From: an uncultured Collinsella sp.
GTDB taxonomy: Bacteria; Actinomycetota; Coriobacteriia; Coriobacteriales; Coriobacteriaceae
Direction of reading: 5' to 3'
Length of the DNA stretch: 64,000 nucleotides
NCBI GenBank assembly: GCA_900541855.1
Contig: UQLD01000002.1
Location: 1-64,000, forward strand
Shown here: positions 51,901 through 60,074 of the stretch, piece by piece
Layout of the letters: each line of letters starts with the position of its first letter
Position numbering within the stretch: position 1 is the first letter of the stretch
The notes under the pieces: model-generated
What the model was told of the DNA's origin: nothing
The model's database searches: none
What the model saw: the letters and a program-made list of their open reading frames with translations, nothing else
Translations under genes and position numbers: made by a program

Positions 51901-52542
51901 CGCACGATAGGCATCGGCAAGCGCCGAGGTGTCGGCCTGGCCGCGTGCCACGCGCACATCGTCCATGCCGCCCGGCAGCTGGCTCGATAGCTCCAACAGG
52001 TCGCGCACCAGGCCTTTTATGGTGGTACCGGCGCCAAACGGCCCGCCCTCGCCCGCCATGGGATACCAGGCGTAGAGGGCCTTAAGCGAGGCGGCGAGCT
52101 CGGGCGCGGCATCGGGCGCCGTCGCGCGCCCCAGCACATGCTCGACAGCCTGATCCATAAGCTCATCGGTATCGGTAAGCACCGTGAACTCGGGGTCGAT
52201 GCCCAGCTCCAGCGCGTGCGCGCGCAAGATGCGCGAGCACATGCCGTGAATGGTCGAAATCCAAGCGTCGTCGACCGTCAGGGCCTCTTCGTCCATACCC
52301 TCTTCGATAAGCGCACGGCGCACGCGGTCGCGAATCTCGGCCGCGGCGTCTTTGGTAAAGGTAATGGCGAGCACCTGGTCCAGATGCTCGACAAACGGAC
52401 CGGATTCGGGCGAGAGCGCGTAGACGATGCGGCGCGTGAGGGTAAAGGTCTTGCCCGAACCGGCGCCCGCCGAGACAAACAGCGGGCGGTCGAGCGTTTT
52501 GACGACTTGCAGCTGTTGCGGCATCAAAGTCGAAAGATCCAT
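48916..52542 (-). CDS. addA: ATP-dependent helicase/nuclease subunit AddA
   Basis: AddA is the 3'-5' helicase and one nuclease of the AddAB double-strand-break resection complex. The 1208-residue protein contains UvrD-type motifs: Q-motif and Walker A (PQQLQVVKT, SAGAGSGKTFTLTRRI), WISTIHGMCSRIL (Ia), MIDEFQDTDQMQ (II), VGDAQQSIYRFRGAEV (III), MTVHASKGLEYPVVAV (V) and LLYVAMTRARELVI (VI). The C-terminal RecB-like nuclease shows LVIDYKTGGTPDE and LQARVYADVLHKAG. Start is 3 bp after the addB stop. Alternative class RecB/PcrA-like is excluded by the AddB partner. Confidence 0.94.
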   Translation of the reverse strand: MDLSTLMPQQLQVVKTLDRPLFVSAGAGSGKTFTLTRRIVYALSPESGPFVEHLDQVLAITFTKDAAAEIRDRVRRALIEEGMDEEALTVDDAWISTIHGMCSRILRAHALELGIDPEFTVLTDTDELMDQAVEHVLGRATAPDAAPELAASLKALYAWYPMAGEGGPFGAGTTIKGLVRDLLELSSQLPGGMDDVRVARGQADTSALADAYRAALGASKATTEKAQVALDAIDAFEASGKTMEDAARLMMSCSMPRASKAFPKEQVELLKAEAADAFINIVLACGGPALDALVGLARAVEAEYRALKAGQSALDNNDLLRMAYEALRDYPAIRAAYEGRFKMVMIDEFQDTDQMQVDLIRYLTGAGERALCTVGDAQQSIYRFRGAEVEVFRRQERKVGLTAAPDVAAATDAPAGELVKLVRNFRSHDEVLRYVARVFDGDTGGLMQGFLDLEPSDKRKDKLKAKASRRQALFVAGGSTQERTQAKARAIAERFQALVKAGQPQGDMVLLLGRMTNADVYAQAFRDQGLDCVIAGGSVFAQAAEVQTVRALVCALANPADTAQGLMPLLASPMFALGAQEFLALATKLDDQTGETSRRNIDMGIMSDFDVPGLQNLPLVTRAREVLRYALCRVGRDSFAAIARDVVNASGWFVRLAQRGPEGKAIAANVLKALDAVAEAEAELGNSPRSIAFAFDRFLAGKEAPGALNEEGDGAVRIMTVHASKGLEYPVVAVAECFGVRKSSGAAQMGRVEGGAQVVALPARFDGVKLADGTFVKGDDVKKQFEHAFKGKGTSLWLPPELMEDVCATGSPAEAFARLRNDDLQLSLEERARLLYVAMTRARELVILAMDAGVSRGKVTAPTFDVETDLTYDVLRRILPTGSLDMPQLDSDRLAFDNSKPGDYELISLADFTFGEQVFEANASLDVEGRLVRGDADAADNAARSTVPGPADPEPDSFELVYPQAVGVRMGTCPFPARDSYSYSSIAAALHAETEDRAAETRVPMDEAGDDAESDGSEMTDADVAAVEPAGNPMALGSAFHAACQWLIEMGSDALPAERADALARLWCLTPEQRERFDVALDRWLKSAVRADLLAWPCVRAEVPFFSLGCEDEDIARYGVYAEGAIDALATDPADPSRALVIDYKTGGTPDETPDQLLEKHALQARVYADVLHKAGFEAVTVKFVRVEQANPAIFVEPAEPQVVTYNL

Positions 52543-52545
52543 GGT

Positions 52546-55500
52546 CTACACGTACCTCCTTGCAAACGTTCCTTCGTGGTTATACGAGCAGCGCGCATGC
52601 GCGGCCTGCGCCGACGTCGGGTCGACGGCGGCAACGTCGCCCGCCTCGAGCTCGCGCAAGCGCTCGGCGATGCCGGCCTCCACGCGGTCGAGCAGCGCAT
52701 CGAAGTCCATGTTGCCGCCCTCGCCGGGAAAGCCCTTCTTAAGGCCCGGGATGCGACCGTCGCCGCGCTCTTCCTCAAGCAACTCGGCACTCGCCGCGCC
52801 GCGCAGCGCCGGTTTGCCGCCCTTGGTCGAAAAATAGAGCGCCGCACGGGTATCTAGACCCAGCGCCCGACGCATGGCCTGCGCGTAGATGAGTGTCTGG
52901 GTATGCGGCGGCAGCCAGCGCGGATCGTCGATGGAGGCCTCGCCCGATTCCTCGTCGCGCACCGTGGGGTCGGCGAGCTTAAACTCCTCGACACCCGAAC
53001 GATGCTTGTAGTCAATCACCACGGCGCGATTCTCGGCATCCACGTCAACGCGGTCGATACGCCCGCCGAGCGGCCAACCGGCATACTCGACCTGGAGCTC
53101 GTTGAACGCAAACTCCAGATAGCGCGGCGCGAAGGGGGTGAGCGCCTCGGACTCGTAGGCAAGCACGCCCTCCAGCTGCGGCAAGATCTCGGCCACCTGA
53201 CGCTCCTCCACCGGGGAGAGCGGCACCAGCGGGCCCTCGGTGCCACGCTTGCCCGCATGCTCGACCAAGGTCTCGGCAAAAACCTCGCGCAGCAGCTCCT
53301 GTGCACGCGGCAGATTCATGGGCGTCACGCGCTCCATGCCCTCCTGCGGAAAACGTGCATGCAAGTGCTCCAGCACGTCGTGGACAAAGTTGCCCTTCTC
53401 CGTGTTGCCAAAGCCCGCATCGATGGACTGAGGCTTCACGCGATACGACACGAACCAGCACAGCGGGCACGTCGAGTACGCCTCAATCTGCGAGGCGGAC
53501 GTCAGGCGCGGCACGAGCGGCGCGTCCTCGCCCTCGCCATCGCGACGGCGCAGGACCAAATACGGCACGGCCTCGGCACTCAGATGCTGAGGGGCTTCAC
53601 AGGTCACGCGCTCGCGCTTGAGACCTTCGCCTGCCGCGGGATCGAAGTCCCTTACGATATCGCCCTCGCCCACGCACTTCGCCTTGTCGGCGTCAGCGGC
53701 CTTAGCGTCACCAGTGGTCTTGTCGGTGTCAGCGGCCTTAGCGTTGTCAGCAGCCTTAGCAGCCTTAGCAGCTTCAGCGGCCTCGGCATGTGCCCGCAGC
53801 TCGGTCCATACGGCTGCCGGGTAGCACTCGCGCGCCTGGCGATCGTGCGTCACGCGGGCGAGCGCGACCGGACCGCTCGCCGCCTGCATCGCACGGCCAA
53901 AGCGCACGCGCAGCAGGGCGGCGGGCTCCAAAGACACGCCGTCGCGGCGCAGCTCGGCCGTCAATGTGGCAAGCGGGCCCTCTTCGTGCGAAAGCGGATA
54001 GCTGTCCAGGTCGACATCGGCAAACAGCACGGCATCGTAGCCGCCAGGACGCAAAACCGACGCATCGGCAAGCGACACGAAGCGCACTTGTGCCCGTGGC
54101 GTGCGATCGACCTCGTAGGTCGCGTAATCGTAAGCGGTACTGCGCTTGTCCACCTTGGTTCGAACGCCGTCGAGAACCGGCACGGTCGCGGCCTGCGACA
54201 CGTCGAGTGCACGAGCATCGTTCATAAGGATGTCGATGGCATGGCGCAGCAAAGCCGTCTCTGCCTGGCGACGGGCCTGGCCGTCAAGGCCGCCTAGAGC
54301 GCGATCGGGCAGCGCCTCGGCAACGGCGAGCATGGCCTTGAGCGCCGTCACGGGTTTGTCGCGCCACAGCGCCTGGAACACGTCCGAGACCACACACGGC
54401 ACGTTCTTAAACCAGTTTTCGTCGCTCGCCGCCTTGCGCGCGCCCCTCACCTGACCCTGGACGCTCTGCAGCAGGCTCTTGACGCCCGCGGTAGTCTTGC
54501 TGCGCGAGAGACGCATATTCTTATCGAAGGTACGGGCATTGACGGCATCAGCGCCCGAAAGCGGACTGTAGATCCAGTCGGTAAGCTCCGGCGCGGGCCA
54601 CCACTCAGTCTTGGAAGCGGTGCCCTCGTCGGCGGCTTTCATACGCTCGATCAGGTTGGCGAGCGCCGTAAACTGCCTGCCCGCGATGGACTGGGAAAAC
54701 GCCGTGAACTCAGTCGTCTCGGCCGCAATGTGACGCGCCGCCAAACGGGCGGCGAGCTCGCCGAACAGCTGGGGTGCCCGGGCAGAAACGACGAGCACGC
54801 GCACGGGGTCGGCGGGCGTTGCAGTAGCTTTATCGGCCTTGGACTCCTTGTGCGCTTTCACCAACTTATCGATGGCGTCCGCATAGACATGAGCACGGGC
54901 ATGGGGGCCGGCGACCTCAATAAAGGCAGGCTGAGCGGCGGCCCCGCAAGCGACATCAGACGCGACGGCGTCCTCCCCCAGCGGCGCGATCTCAAACAGC
55001 ACACCGCGGGCATCAAATGCCGTGGCAAGCTCCTCGCGCATCGCCGCCTGCTCGCGGGCAAGCAGCACGACGACCTCTCCCCCATTGTTCGCCACGGCAG
55101 ACAGCAGCTCGAGTAGACCGTGCGTAAACGACGTGGTACCGCGCACGCATACGGCGCGGGCGCACGCCGGCAGGCTATCGGCCAGGGCACCGGCCATAAT
55201 GTCGGCTGCCTCGCAGGGCTCGACCATATCTCGACGGTCCAAACCGCCCGCGTAGGCACGCAAAAGCTCAAACACACGAGCCTCGGCATCGCTTTTTGGC
55301 TCAGGCTGGCAATTGTTGCCACCGCATCGCTCGGCCGTCGTCCCCGCCACACCCGGCAGCACATCGCGGGCCATGCGCGCGAGCATGCGCACCGTGCCCT
55401 GGCTACGCGAAAGCGGCTGCAGGTCGGCATCGTCGCGGCGGGCAATCATATCCGAAAACAGCATCTGACGTTGCAGGTTGTCGACGAAACCGCGCCCGTC

Positions 55501-55725
55501 GCCCAAAAGCTCCCAAAGCGAGCGAAGCCACGATGCGGGTGTCTTGTAGTCGATACCCAGCGAAATGCCGGCTTCCGCCGCATCATGACGGCACAGATCG
55601 AGCTCGGCAAACGTTGGTGCCAGCAACACGGCACGCCCGTGACGGGCAATAAGGTCGGCAAGCAGCGCCGACTCGGCATCGCTCAAATCCGTGCCGGCAT
55701 TGGTGGTATAGATTCGAACAGGCAT
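52546..55725 (-). CDS. addB: AddB-like subunit of the AddAB helicase-nuclease
   Basis: AddB has an inactive helicase fold for Chi recognition and its own nuclease. The 1059-residue protein lacks a standard Walker A motif at its N-terminus (MPVRIYTTNAGTDLS). It has STCPLCWFVSYRV, GNFVHDVLEHLH and the nuclease core VVIDYKHRSG (Asp905, Lys907), and ends ARCSYNHEGTFARRYV. The Fe-S cysteines usual for AddB appear partly missing (a CPLC pair and Cys1046), so cluster binding is uncertain. A KAAD-rich low-complexity insert (about residues 635-680) is unusual. The ATG has GGAGGA close upstream. In operon with addA. Confidence 0.87.
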   Translation of the reverse strand: MPVRIYTTNAGTDLSDAESALLADLIARHGRAVLLAPTFAELDLCRHDAAEAGISLGIDYKTPASWLRSLWELLGDGRGFVDNLQRQMLFSDMIARRDDADLQPLSRSQGTVRMLARMARDVLPGVAGTTAERCGGNNCQPEPKSDAEARVFELLRAYAGGLDRRDMVEPCEAADIMAGALADSLPACARAVCVRGTTSFTHGLLELLSAVANNGGEVVVLLAREQAAMREELATAFDARGVLFEIAPLGEDAVASDVACGAAAQPAFIEVAGPHARAHVYADAIDKLVKAHKESKADKATATPADPVRVLVVSARAPQLFGELAARLAARHIAAETTEFTAFSQSIAGRQFTALANLIERMKAADEGTASKTEWWPAPELTDWIYSPLSGADAVNARTFDKNMRLSRSKTTAGVKSLLQSVQGQVRGARKAASDENWFKNVPCVVSDVFQALWRDKPVTALKAMLAVAEALPDRALGGLDGQARRQAETALLRHAIDILMNDARALDVSQAATVPVLDGVRTKVDKRSTAYDYATYEVDRTPRAQVRFVSLADASVLRPGGYDAVLFADVDLDSYPLSHEEGPLATLTAELRRDGVSLEPAALLRVRFGRAMQAASGPVALARVTHDRQARECYPAAVWTELRAHAEAAEAAKAAKAADNAKAADTDKTTGDAKAADADKAKCVGEGDIVRDFDPAAGEGLKRERVTCEAPQHLSAEAVPYLVLRRRDGEGEDAPLVPRLTSASQIEAYSTCPLCWFVSYRVKPQSIDAGFGNTEKGNFVHDVLEHLHARFPQEGMERVTPMNLPRAQELLREVFAETLVEHAGKRGTEGPLVPLSPVEERQVAEILPQLEGVLAYESEALTPFAPRYLEFAFNELQVEYAGWPLGGRIDRVDVDAENRAVVIDYKHRSGVEEFKLADPTVRDEESGEASIDDPRWLPPHTQTLIYAQAMRRALGLDTRAALYFSTKGGKPALRGAASAELLEEERGDGRIPGLKKGFPGEGGNMDFDALLDRVEAGIAERLRELEAGDVAAVDPTSAQAAHARCSYNHEGTFARRYV

Positions 55726-55856
55726 GGTCCTCCGCTCAAACCGTTCGCAATAATCAATGCATCCATCCTACCCGCCCAAGCGGACACATTGCCACCGCAG
55801 TTCCATCTTTTGGTACAAAGCAACCTGAACCCAACGCACCAGCCGATTGCAGGCAT

Positions 55857-55884
55857 ATAAAAACCGCCCCCGGAGGGACGGTTC
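55857..55884 (-). terminator. Terminator after yerC
   Basis: AACCG.CC and GG.CGGTT arms (about 55861-55884) followed on the minus strand by TTTTTATATG. Confidence 0.8.
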
Positions 55885-55909
55885 TTCGTAATTCAATGTT
55901 GTCGCTGGC

Positions 55910-56209
55910 CTACTCGCCATCCTCCAACTTAATGAGGATCTTGCGGTAGCCACCGTACTCGCCGTTCAGCGCCTTTGAAACGCGGCTCACCGTGGTGGAC
56001 GAAGCGCCGGTACGGGCCTGAACCTCAACATAAGGCTCGCCCTCGTCCAAATAGCGCGCAACCTGCAAACGCTGAGAAAGGTCGCAAATCTCGCGCGGCG
56101 TGCAGATATCGGTCAAAAACGCTTGGATATCCTTCTCGTCGTCCAAAAGGCTAAATGCGTGGACCAGCTGCTTGACATCAGGCTTGTCAAACATGTTCTC
56201 GATATTCAT
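55910..56209 (-). CDS. YerC/YecD family TrpR-like regulator
   Basis: A 99-residue DNA-binding protein of the TrpR-like YerC/YecD family. It shows the typical block LLDDEKDIQAFLTDICTPREICDLSQRLQVA, then the helix-turn-helix with VEVQARTGASSTTVSRVSKALN, ending at GGYRKILIKLEDGE. Effector and targets are not known; in other bacteria these small repressors stand near DNA-repair or nucleotide genes. Here it precedes addBA on the same strand but a good terminator (55857-55884) separates them. Confidence 0.93.
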   Translation of the reverse strand: MNIENMFDKPDVKQLVHAFSLLDDEKDIQAFLTDICTPREICDLSQRLQVARYLDEGEPYVEVQARTGASSTTVSRVSKALNGEYGGYRKILIKLEDGE

Positions 56210-56533
56210 CGATCACCGCCAAACCCGCCAAAAGGCATCGAAGTTGATACTGACATCGGGCATCGTTCACCCGTTCTATGCAATAGGGCAACGCCTGTGG
56301 CTTTTGCCCGTAGCAGTGTAGCACACCACCAAACTAAAGCGACAAGACTCTCTGCCAGCGGCGCGTTTTTCAGGACGAACGCCGTTTAGAAACCGTATGC
56401 GCACGTAAGCTCCACGAATATTTGAGACAATGGGCGCCCAAACACCGCGGCGCGCCCGCGCAACCATCCAGGTCGCCGCCGCAAGCCGCTTCACGCGACG
56501 CCAGCAACCCCGGCGCAAGAAAGGATTCACGCC
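56210..56533. promoter_or_regulatory. Divergent promoter region of yerC and the holin-like gene
   Basis: This 324-bp gap separates divergent genes. GACAAT at 56426-56431 could be a plus-strand -10. I find no coding sequence, hairpin or repeat of note. Confidence 0.3.
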
Positions 56534-56899
56534 ATGCGCTTTATGCTTAACTGGCTCTTCACCTCGATCGCCATCGCGATCGCCACGTTCCTCGTCCCCG
56601 GTATCCAACCCTTCGGCTTTGCCGAGACCTGGGTCTGCTTTGCCTTTGTGGGACTGTTCCTGAACATTGTCGATTCGCTCGTCAAGCCGTTCCTGACCGT
56701 CATCTCACTGCCGCTCACTATTATTACGCTTGGTATTTTTCAGCTCGTAGTCAACAGCTTTATGCTCGAGCTGGCCAGCTACCTGTCGGTCAATCTGCTG
56801 GGCGCGGGTATCTCCATTGCCAGCTTTGGATCGGCCTTTATGGGCAGCATCGTGGTATCCATTATGCGCAGCATTCTCGACAGCATCGCCAGGAACTAA
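56534..56899 (+). CDS. Phage holin family 4-like membrane protein
   Basis: A 121-residue protein with four membrane helices and the family-typical pattern LNWLFTSIAIAIATFLVPGI, LFLNIVDSLVKPFLTVISLPLTIITLG and FQLVVNSFMLELAS. Despite the name, proteins of this superfamily (4-TMS phage holin superfamily IV) are widespread chromosomal membrane proteins with no shown lysis role. No phage genes are nearby. AAAGGA lies 8 nt before the ATG. A perfect terminator follows, so it is a single-gene unit. Confidence 0.9.
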   Translation: MRFMLNWLFTSIAIAIATFLVPGIQPFGFAETWVCFAFVGLFLNIVDSLVKPFLTVISLPLTIITLGIFQLVVNSFMLELASYLSVNLLGAGISIASFGSAFMGSIVVSIMRSILDSIARN

Positions 56900-56935
56900 T
56901 GCGACCGGATACGGACCGCCACAACATGCCAAAAC

Positions 56936-56974
56936 GAAGGCCGTCCATCGCAACGATGGGCGGCCTTCTTATTT
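56936..56974 (+). terminator. Terminator after the holin-like gene
   Basis: 15-nt arms with one G-T (56936-56950 and 56954-56968), 3-nt loop, followed by TTATTT. Confidence 0.85.
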
Positions 56975-57036
56975 GCCAAGTCTCAAAGGGCGAGAAAATC
57001 TACCATTTCCACCCCGTCCCCAAATGCAGGTGTGGG

Positions 57037-57465
57037 TTAGATGACGTAGTCGTAGCCATGGTTGGGAGCGACAAGTTGATCGAGCGTCACACCGTCGAGG
57101 TAGTCGTTGATGAGCTTGTCCAGGTTCTTCCACACGTCGAGCGTGGGGCACTCGTCCGAACGCGAGCAGCCCTTGCAGTCGCCGTCCAGGCATGCGACCG
57201 GTGCCAGACTGCCTTCGGTCAGGCGCAAGATCTCGCCCACCGTGTACTGCTCGGGCGGGCGCGTGAGCACATAGCCGCCGCCTTTGCCGCGCATGCCCGA
57301 GAGCATATTGGCGCGGACGAGCGTGGCCAAAATGTTCTCCAGATATTTCTCCGAAATCCCCTGACGCGCGGCGATCTCTTTGAGGGGAATACGGCCCGCC
57401 GCCTGGTGCTCGGCCAGGTCGACCATAACGCGCAGGGCATATCTGCCCTTTGTGGAAACCAACAT
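57037..57465 (-). CDS. Rrf2 family transcriptional regulator (IscR/CymR-like)
   Basis: Rrf2 proteins sense Fe-S clusters, NO or cysteine metabolites. The 142-residue protein opens with the family signature MLVSTKGRYALRVMVDLAEH, has the winged-helix segment IPLKEIAARQGISEKYLENILATL, and a cluster loop CLDGDCKGCSRSDECP with more than the three cysteines an IscR-type [2Fe-2S] needs. So it probably binds a cluster, unlike classic CymR. It is divergent from cysK (253-bp gap), so control of cysteine synthesis and of itself is likely, but the operator is not identifiable by eye. Confidence 0.93.
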   Translation of the reverse strand: MLVSTKGRYALRVMVDLAEHQAAGRIPLKEIAARQGISEKYLENILATLVRANMLSGMRGKGGGYVLTRPPEQYTVGEILRLTEGSLAPVACLDGDCKGCSRSDECPTLDVWKNLDKLINDYLDGVTLDQLVAPNHGYDYVI

Positions 57466-57718
57466 ATATATAGCTGCCTTTCGGTCTTTTAATTCGTAGA
57501 AATTCTAGCCGAAAAATTGGTTTTGAAAATACCTATTCCCGTCAAGCTGGTTAATCGACTCGTAATAATCTTCTATTTCCTATTGTGTTACTAGGCTTTA
57601 CTGTCTACTATGCTTGCCAACAGCAAAACGAACAACCCATAAGGTTTGTGGGTTTCGCTGCCACACACACCGTAAAACCACACGGTATCCAGGCATTTGA
57701 ACACTTTGGAGGTTCACC
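57466..57718. promoter_or_regulatory. Rrf2-cysK divergent control region
   Basis: An A+T-rich 253-bp gap; TACTAT at 57606-57611 is a possible cysK -10, with TTGTGT at 57583-57588 as a weak -35. Several short inverted repeats (for example AACCCA with TGGGTT near 57637-57659, and ACCGT with ACGGT near 57669-57686) lie in the presumed cysK leader. Confidence 0.4.
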
Positions 57719-58657
57719 ATGAGCAATGTTTACACGTCCATCGATCAGCTTATCGGCCACACTCCGCTTCTGGAGCTCACTCACTTTGAGGCCGATGAGA
57801 ACCTCAAGGCCCGCGTGCTTGTCAAACTGGAATACTTCAACCCCGCCGGCTCCGTCAAAGACCGCGTCGCCAAGAACATGATCGACGAGGCCGAGAAAGC
57901 CGGCAAGCTCGTGCGCGGCGGCGACTACACCATCATCGAGCCCACGAGCGGCAACACCGGCGTCGGCATCGCCTCGGTGGCGGCGGCTCGCGGCTACAAG
58001 GTGATCATCACCATGCCCGAGACTATGTCCGTCGAGCGCCGCAAGCTTATGCAGGCATATGGCGCACAGCTCGTACTCACCGACGGATCCAAGGGCATGA
58101 AGGGCGCCATCGCCAAGGCCGAGGAGCTGCAGAAGGAGACACCCAACAGCATCATCGCCGGCCAGTTTGTGAACCCCGCCAACCCTGCCATTCACAAGGC
58201 CACGACCGGCCCCGAGATCTGGGACGACACCGACGGCAAGGTCGACATCTTCGTCGCCGGCGTCGGCACCGGTGGTACCGTGACCGGCGTGGGCGAGTTC
58301 CTCAAGGAGCAGAACCCCGAGATTCAGGTCGTCGCCGTCGAGCCCGCCACCTCCCCGGTGCTCTCCAAGGGCCAGGCCGGCCCGCACAAGATCCAGGGTA
58401 TCGGCGCCGGCTTTGTGCCCGACGTCCTCGACACCCAGGTCTACGACGAGATCATCCCCGTCGAGAACGACGACGCCTTTGCCACCGGCCGCGCCGTGGG
58501 CCACAAGGAGGGCGTGCTCGTGGGCATTTCGTCCGGCGCCGCCGTGTGGGCCGCACTGCAGCTGGCCAAGCGCCCCGAGAACGAGGGCAAGACCATCGTG
58601 GCGCTGCTCGCCGATACCGGTGAGCGCTACCTGTCCACGGCACTGTTCCAGGACTAA
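57719..58657 (+). CDS. cysK: Cysteine synthase A (O-acetylserine sulfhydrylase)
   Basis: A PLP enzyme that makes cysteine from O-acetylserine and sulfide. The 312-residue protein has LEYFNPAGSVKDRVAKNMI with the PLP lysine, EPTSGNTGVGIASVAA (substrate loop), GTGGTVTGVGEFLKE (phosphate cradle) and a C-terminal GERYLSTALF. Length fits. GGAGG is 6 nt before the ATG. Facing an Rrf2 regulator, it is probably regulated by sulfur or cluster status, and ends at a strong terminator before mnmA. Confidence 0.97.
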   Translation: MSNVYTSIDQLIGHTPLLELTHFEADENLKARVLVKLEYFNPAGSVKDRVAKNMIDEAEKAGKLVRGGDYTIIEPTSGNTGVGIASVAAARGYKVIITMPETMSVERRKLMQAYGAQLVLTDGSKGMKGAIAKAEELQKETPNSIIAGQFVNPANPAIHKATTGPEIWDDTDGKVDIFVAGVGTGGTVTGVGEFLKEQNPEIQVVAVEPATSPVLSKGQAGPHKIQGIGAGFVPDVLDTQVYDEIIPVENDDAFATGRAVGHKEGVLVGISSGAAVWAALQLAKRPENEGKTIVALLADTGERYLSTALFQD

Positions 58658-58769
58658 GGTCTGTCGCCCATAGGTTGAGCCCAGGGACGAGCCGGTCTCC
58701 TCTCTCCCGGCAGCCTGAGCCCATCCAATCAGGGTGTCCCACGAGACGTCCGAACTTGCTACAATGTCT

Positions 58770-58808
58770 GCGGCGCGGAACCAGCCTCCCGCGCCGCTTT
58801 TCTTTTTT
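58770..58808 (+). terminator. Terminator between cysK and mnmA
   Basis: GCGGCGCGG (58770-58778) and CCGCGCCGC (58789-58797) with a 10-nt loop, then TTTTCTTTTTT. A TACAAT box at 58760-58765 lies directly before it. Confidence 0.88.
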
Positions 58809-58837
58809 GGCCACATGCCACCAAGGAGAACCTCCCC

Positions 58838-59938
58838 ATGCACAACAAGCGCGTGCTCGTCGCCATGAGTGGCGGCGTCGATTCCAGCGTGACCGCGTAT
58901 CTGCTCAAGCGCCAGGGCTACGAATGCGTCGGTGCCACCATGCGCCTCACCTGCCCCGCGCCCGATCCTGCAACGGGTATGAGCAAAGTCGACCGCGACA
59001 TCGCCGATGCAAAGGCCGTCGCCGAGCGCCTGGGGATACCCCACCATGTGCTCGACCTGCAGCAGACCTTCGACCGCAATGTTATCGAGCGATTTGTGAC
59101 TGCCTATCAGGAGGGTTTGACGCCCAACCCGTGCATCATCTGCAACCGCCACATTAAGTTTGGCGCGCTGCTCGATGCGGCGCTGGACATGGGCTGCGAC
59201 TACGTCGCCACAGGTCACTACGCCAAAACGAGTCAGGCATCCGACGGCACCTGGCGGCTGCACCGCGGCGAGGACCCTAAAAAGGACCAGAGTTACTTTT
59301 TGTATTCGCTCACGCAAGAGCGCCTGGCACGCACAATCTTTCCGCTGGCAGGCTTGGACAAAGAGCGCGACGTGCGCCGGATTGCCGCCGAGCAGGGCTT
59401 TGCCAACGCCAAGAAGGCCGAAAGCGAGGATATCTGCTTTATTCCAGACGGTGACTACGCGGGCTATATCGAGCGCCGCTGCGGACATCCCGCTGCACCG
59501 GGCGACATCGTATGGCGCGATGGCAGCGTGGTCGGGCGCCACAACGGCGCGCTGCGCTATACCATCGGCCAGCGCAAGGGCCTGGGCGTCGCGATGGCGC
59601 ATCCCGTGTATGTGACGGGCGTCGACGCCGCTAACAACACCGTGCATCTGGGCGAGGCCGAGGACCTGACCGCCGCTGCCCTCACGGCCGATGAGTGGAT
59701 CTGGAGCGCGCCGGACGCACGCATGGAGGCCGAGCTGGATGCCGGCGGCATTCGCGTAGGTGCCAAGTACCGCTACCGTCAGAAAGACCAGGCAGCGACC
59801 CTTACGCGTGACGAAGACGGGCAAATGCTGCTAACTTTTGACGAGCCGCAACGAGCCATCGCCCCCGGCCAGGCCGTCGTCGTCTACCGCGGCGACGTCG
59901 TCCTGGGCGGCGGCACGGTGACCGGCGCACTTAAGTAG
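58838..59938 (+). CDS. mnmA: tRNA 2-thiouridylase MnmA
   Basis: MnmA thiolates U34 of tRNA-Lys, -Glu and -Gln. The 366-residue protein has the ATP loop VLVAMSGGVDSSVTAYLL, catalytic cysteines in LTPNPCIICNRHIKFG and ESEDICFIPDG, and YTIGQRKGLGV, all standard. AAGGAG is 8 nt from the ATG. It follows cysK; the pair makes sense since MnmA needs sulfur from cysteine through a desulfurase, which is not in this window. Confidence 0.97.
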   Translation: MHNKRVLVAMSGGVDSSVTAYLLKRQGYECVGATMRLTCPAPDPATGMSKVDRDIADAKAVAERLGIPHHVLDLQQTFDRNVIERFVTAYQEGLTPNPCIICNRHIKFGALLDAALDMGCDYVATGHYAKTSQASDGTWRLHRGEDPKKDQSYFLYSLTQERLARTIFPLAGLDKERDVRRIAAEQGFANAKKAESEDICFIPDGDYAGYIERRCGHPAAPGDIVWRDGSVVGRHNGALRYTIGQRKGLGVAMAHPVYVTGVDAANNTVHLGEAEDLTAAALTADEWIWSAPDARMEAELDAGGIRVGAKYRYRQKDQAATLTRDEDGQMLLTFDEPQRAIAPGQAVVVYRGDVVLGGGTVTGALK

Positions 59939-59956
59939 CCCCATCCCCTTCATAAA

Positions 59957-60019
59957 TTGCGGTGAAATAGGGACTGTTTAAGCGTTTAAAACCGCCAAAC
60001 AGTCCCTATTTCACCGCAA
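59957..60019. repeat. Perfect 23-bp inverted repeat
   Basis: Bases 59957-59979 and 59997-60019 are exact complements with a 17-nt loop. The arms contain TAGGGACTGTTT. It lies between the convergent mnmA and M42 peptidase genes and could end transcription both ways, but it is longer than usual terminators. Confidence 0.75.
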
Positions 60020-60030
60020 CTTAGAGAGGA

Positions 60031-60066
60031 CGGCCTCGGTCGGTACTGCCGTATCAGCCGAGGCCG
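60031..60066 (-). terminator. Hairpin after the M42 peptidase gene
   Basis: CGGCCTCGG (60031-60039) and CCGAGGCCG (60058-60066) form a 9-bp stem just past the peptidase stop, without a T-run. Confidence 0.5.
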
Positions 60067-60074
60067 CTGCATCG

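Noticed and set aside
56534..56899. Prophage sign from the holin-like gene
   Set aside because: No lysin, integrase or structural phage gene is near, and this superfamily is common on chromosomes.
57608..59824. Long minus-strand frame across cysK and mnmA
   Set aside because: Antisense to two certain genes; Val/Gly/His-rich shadow.
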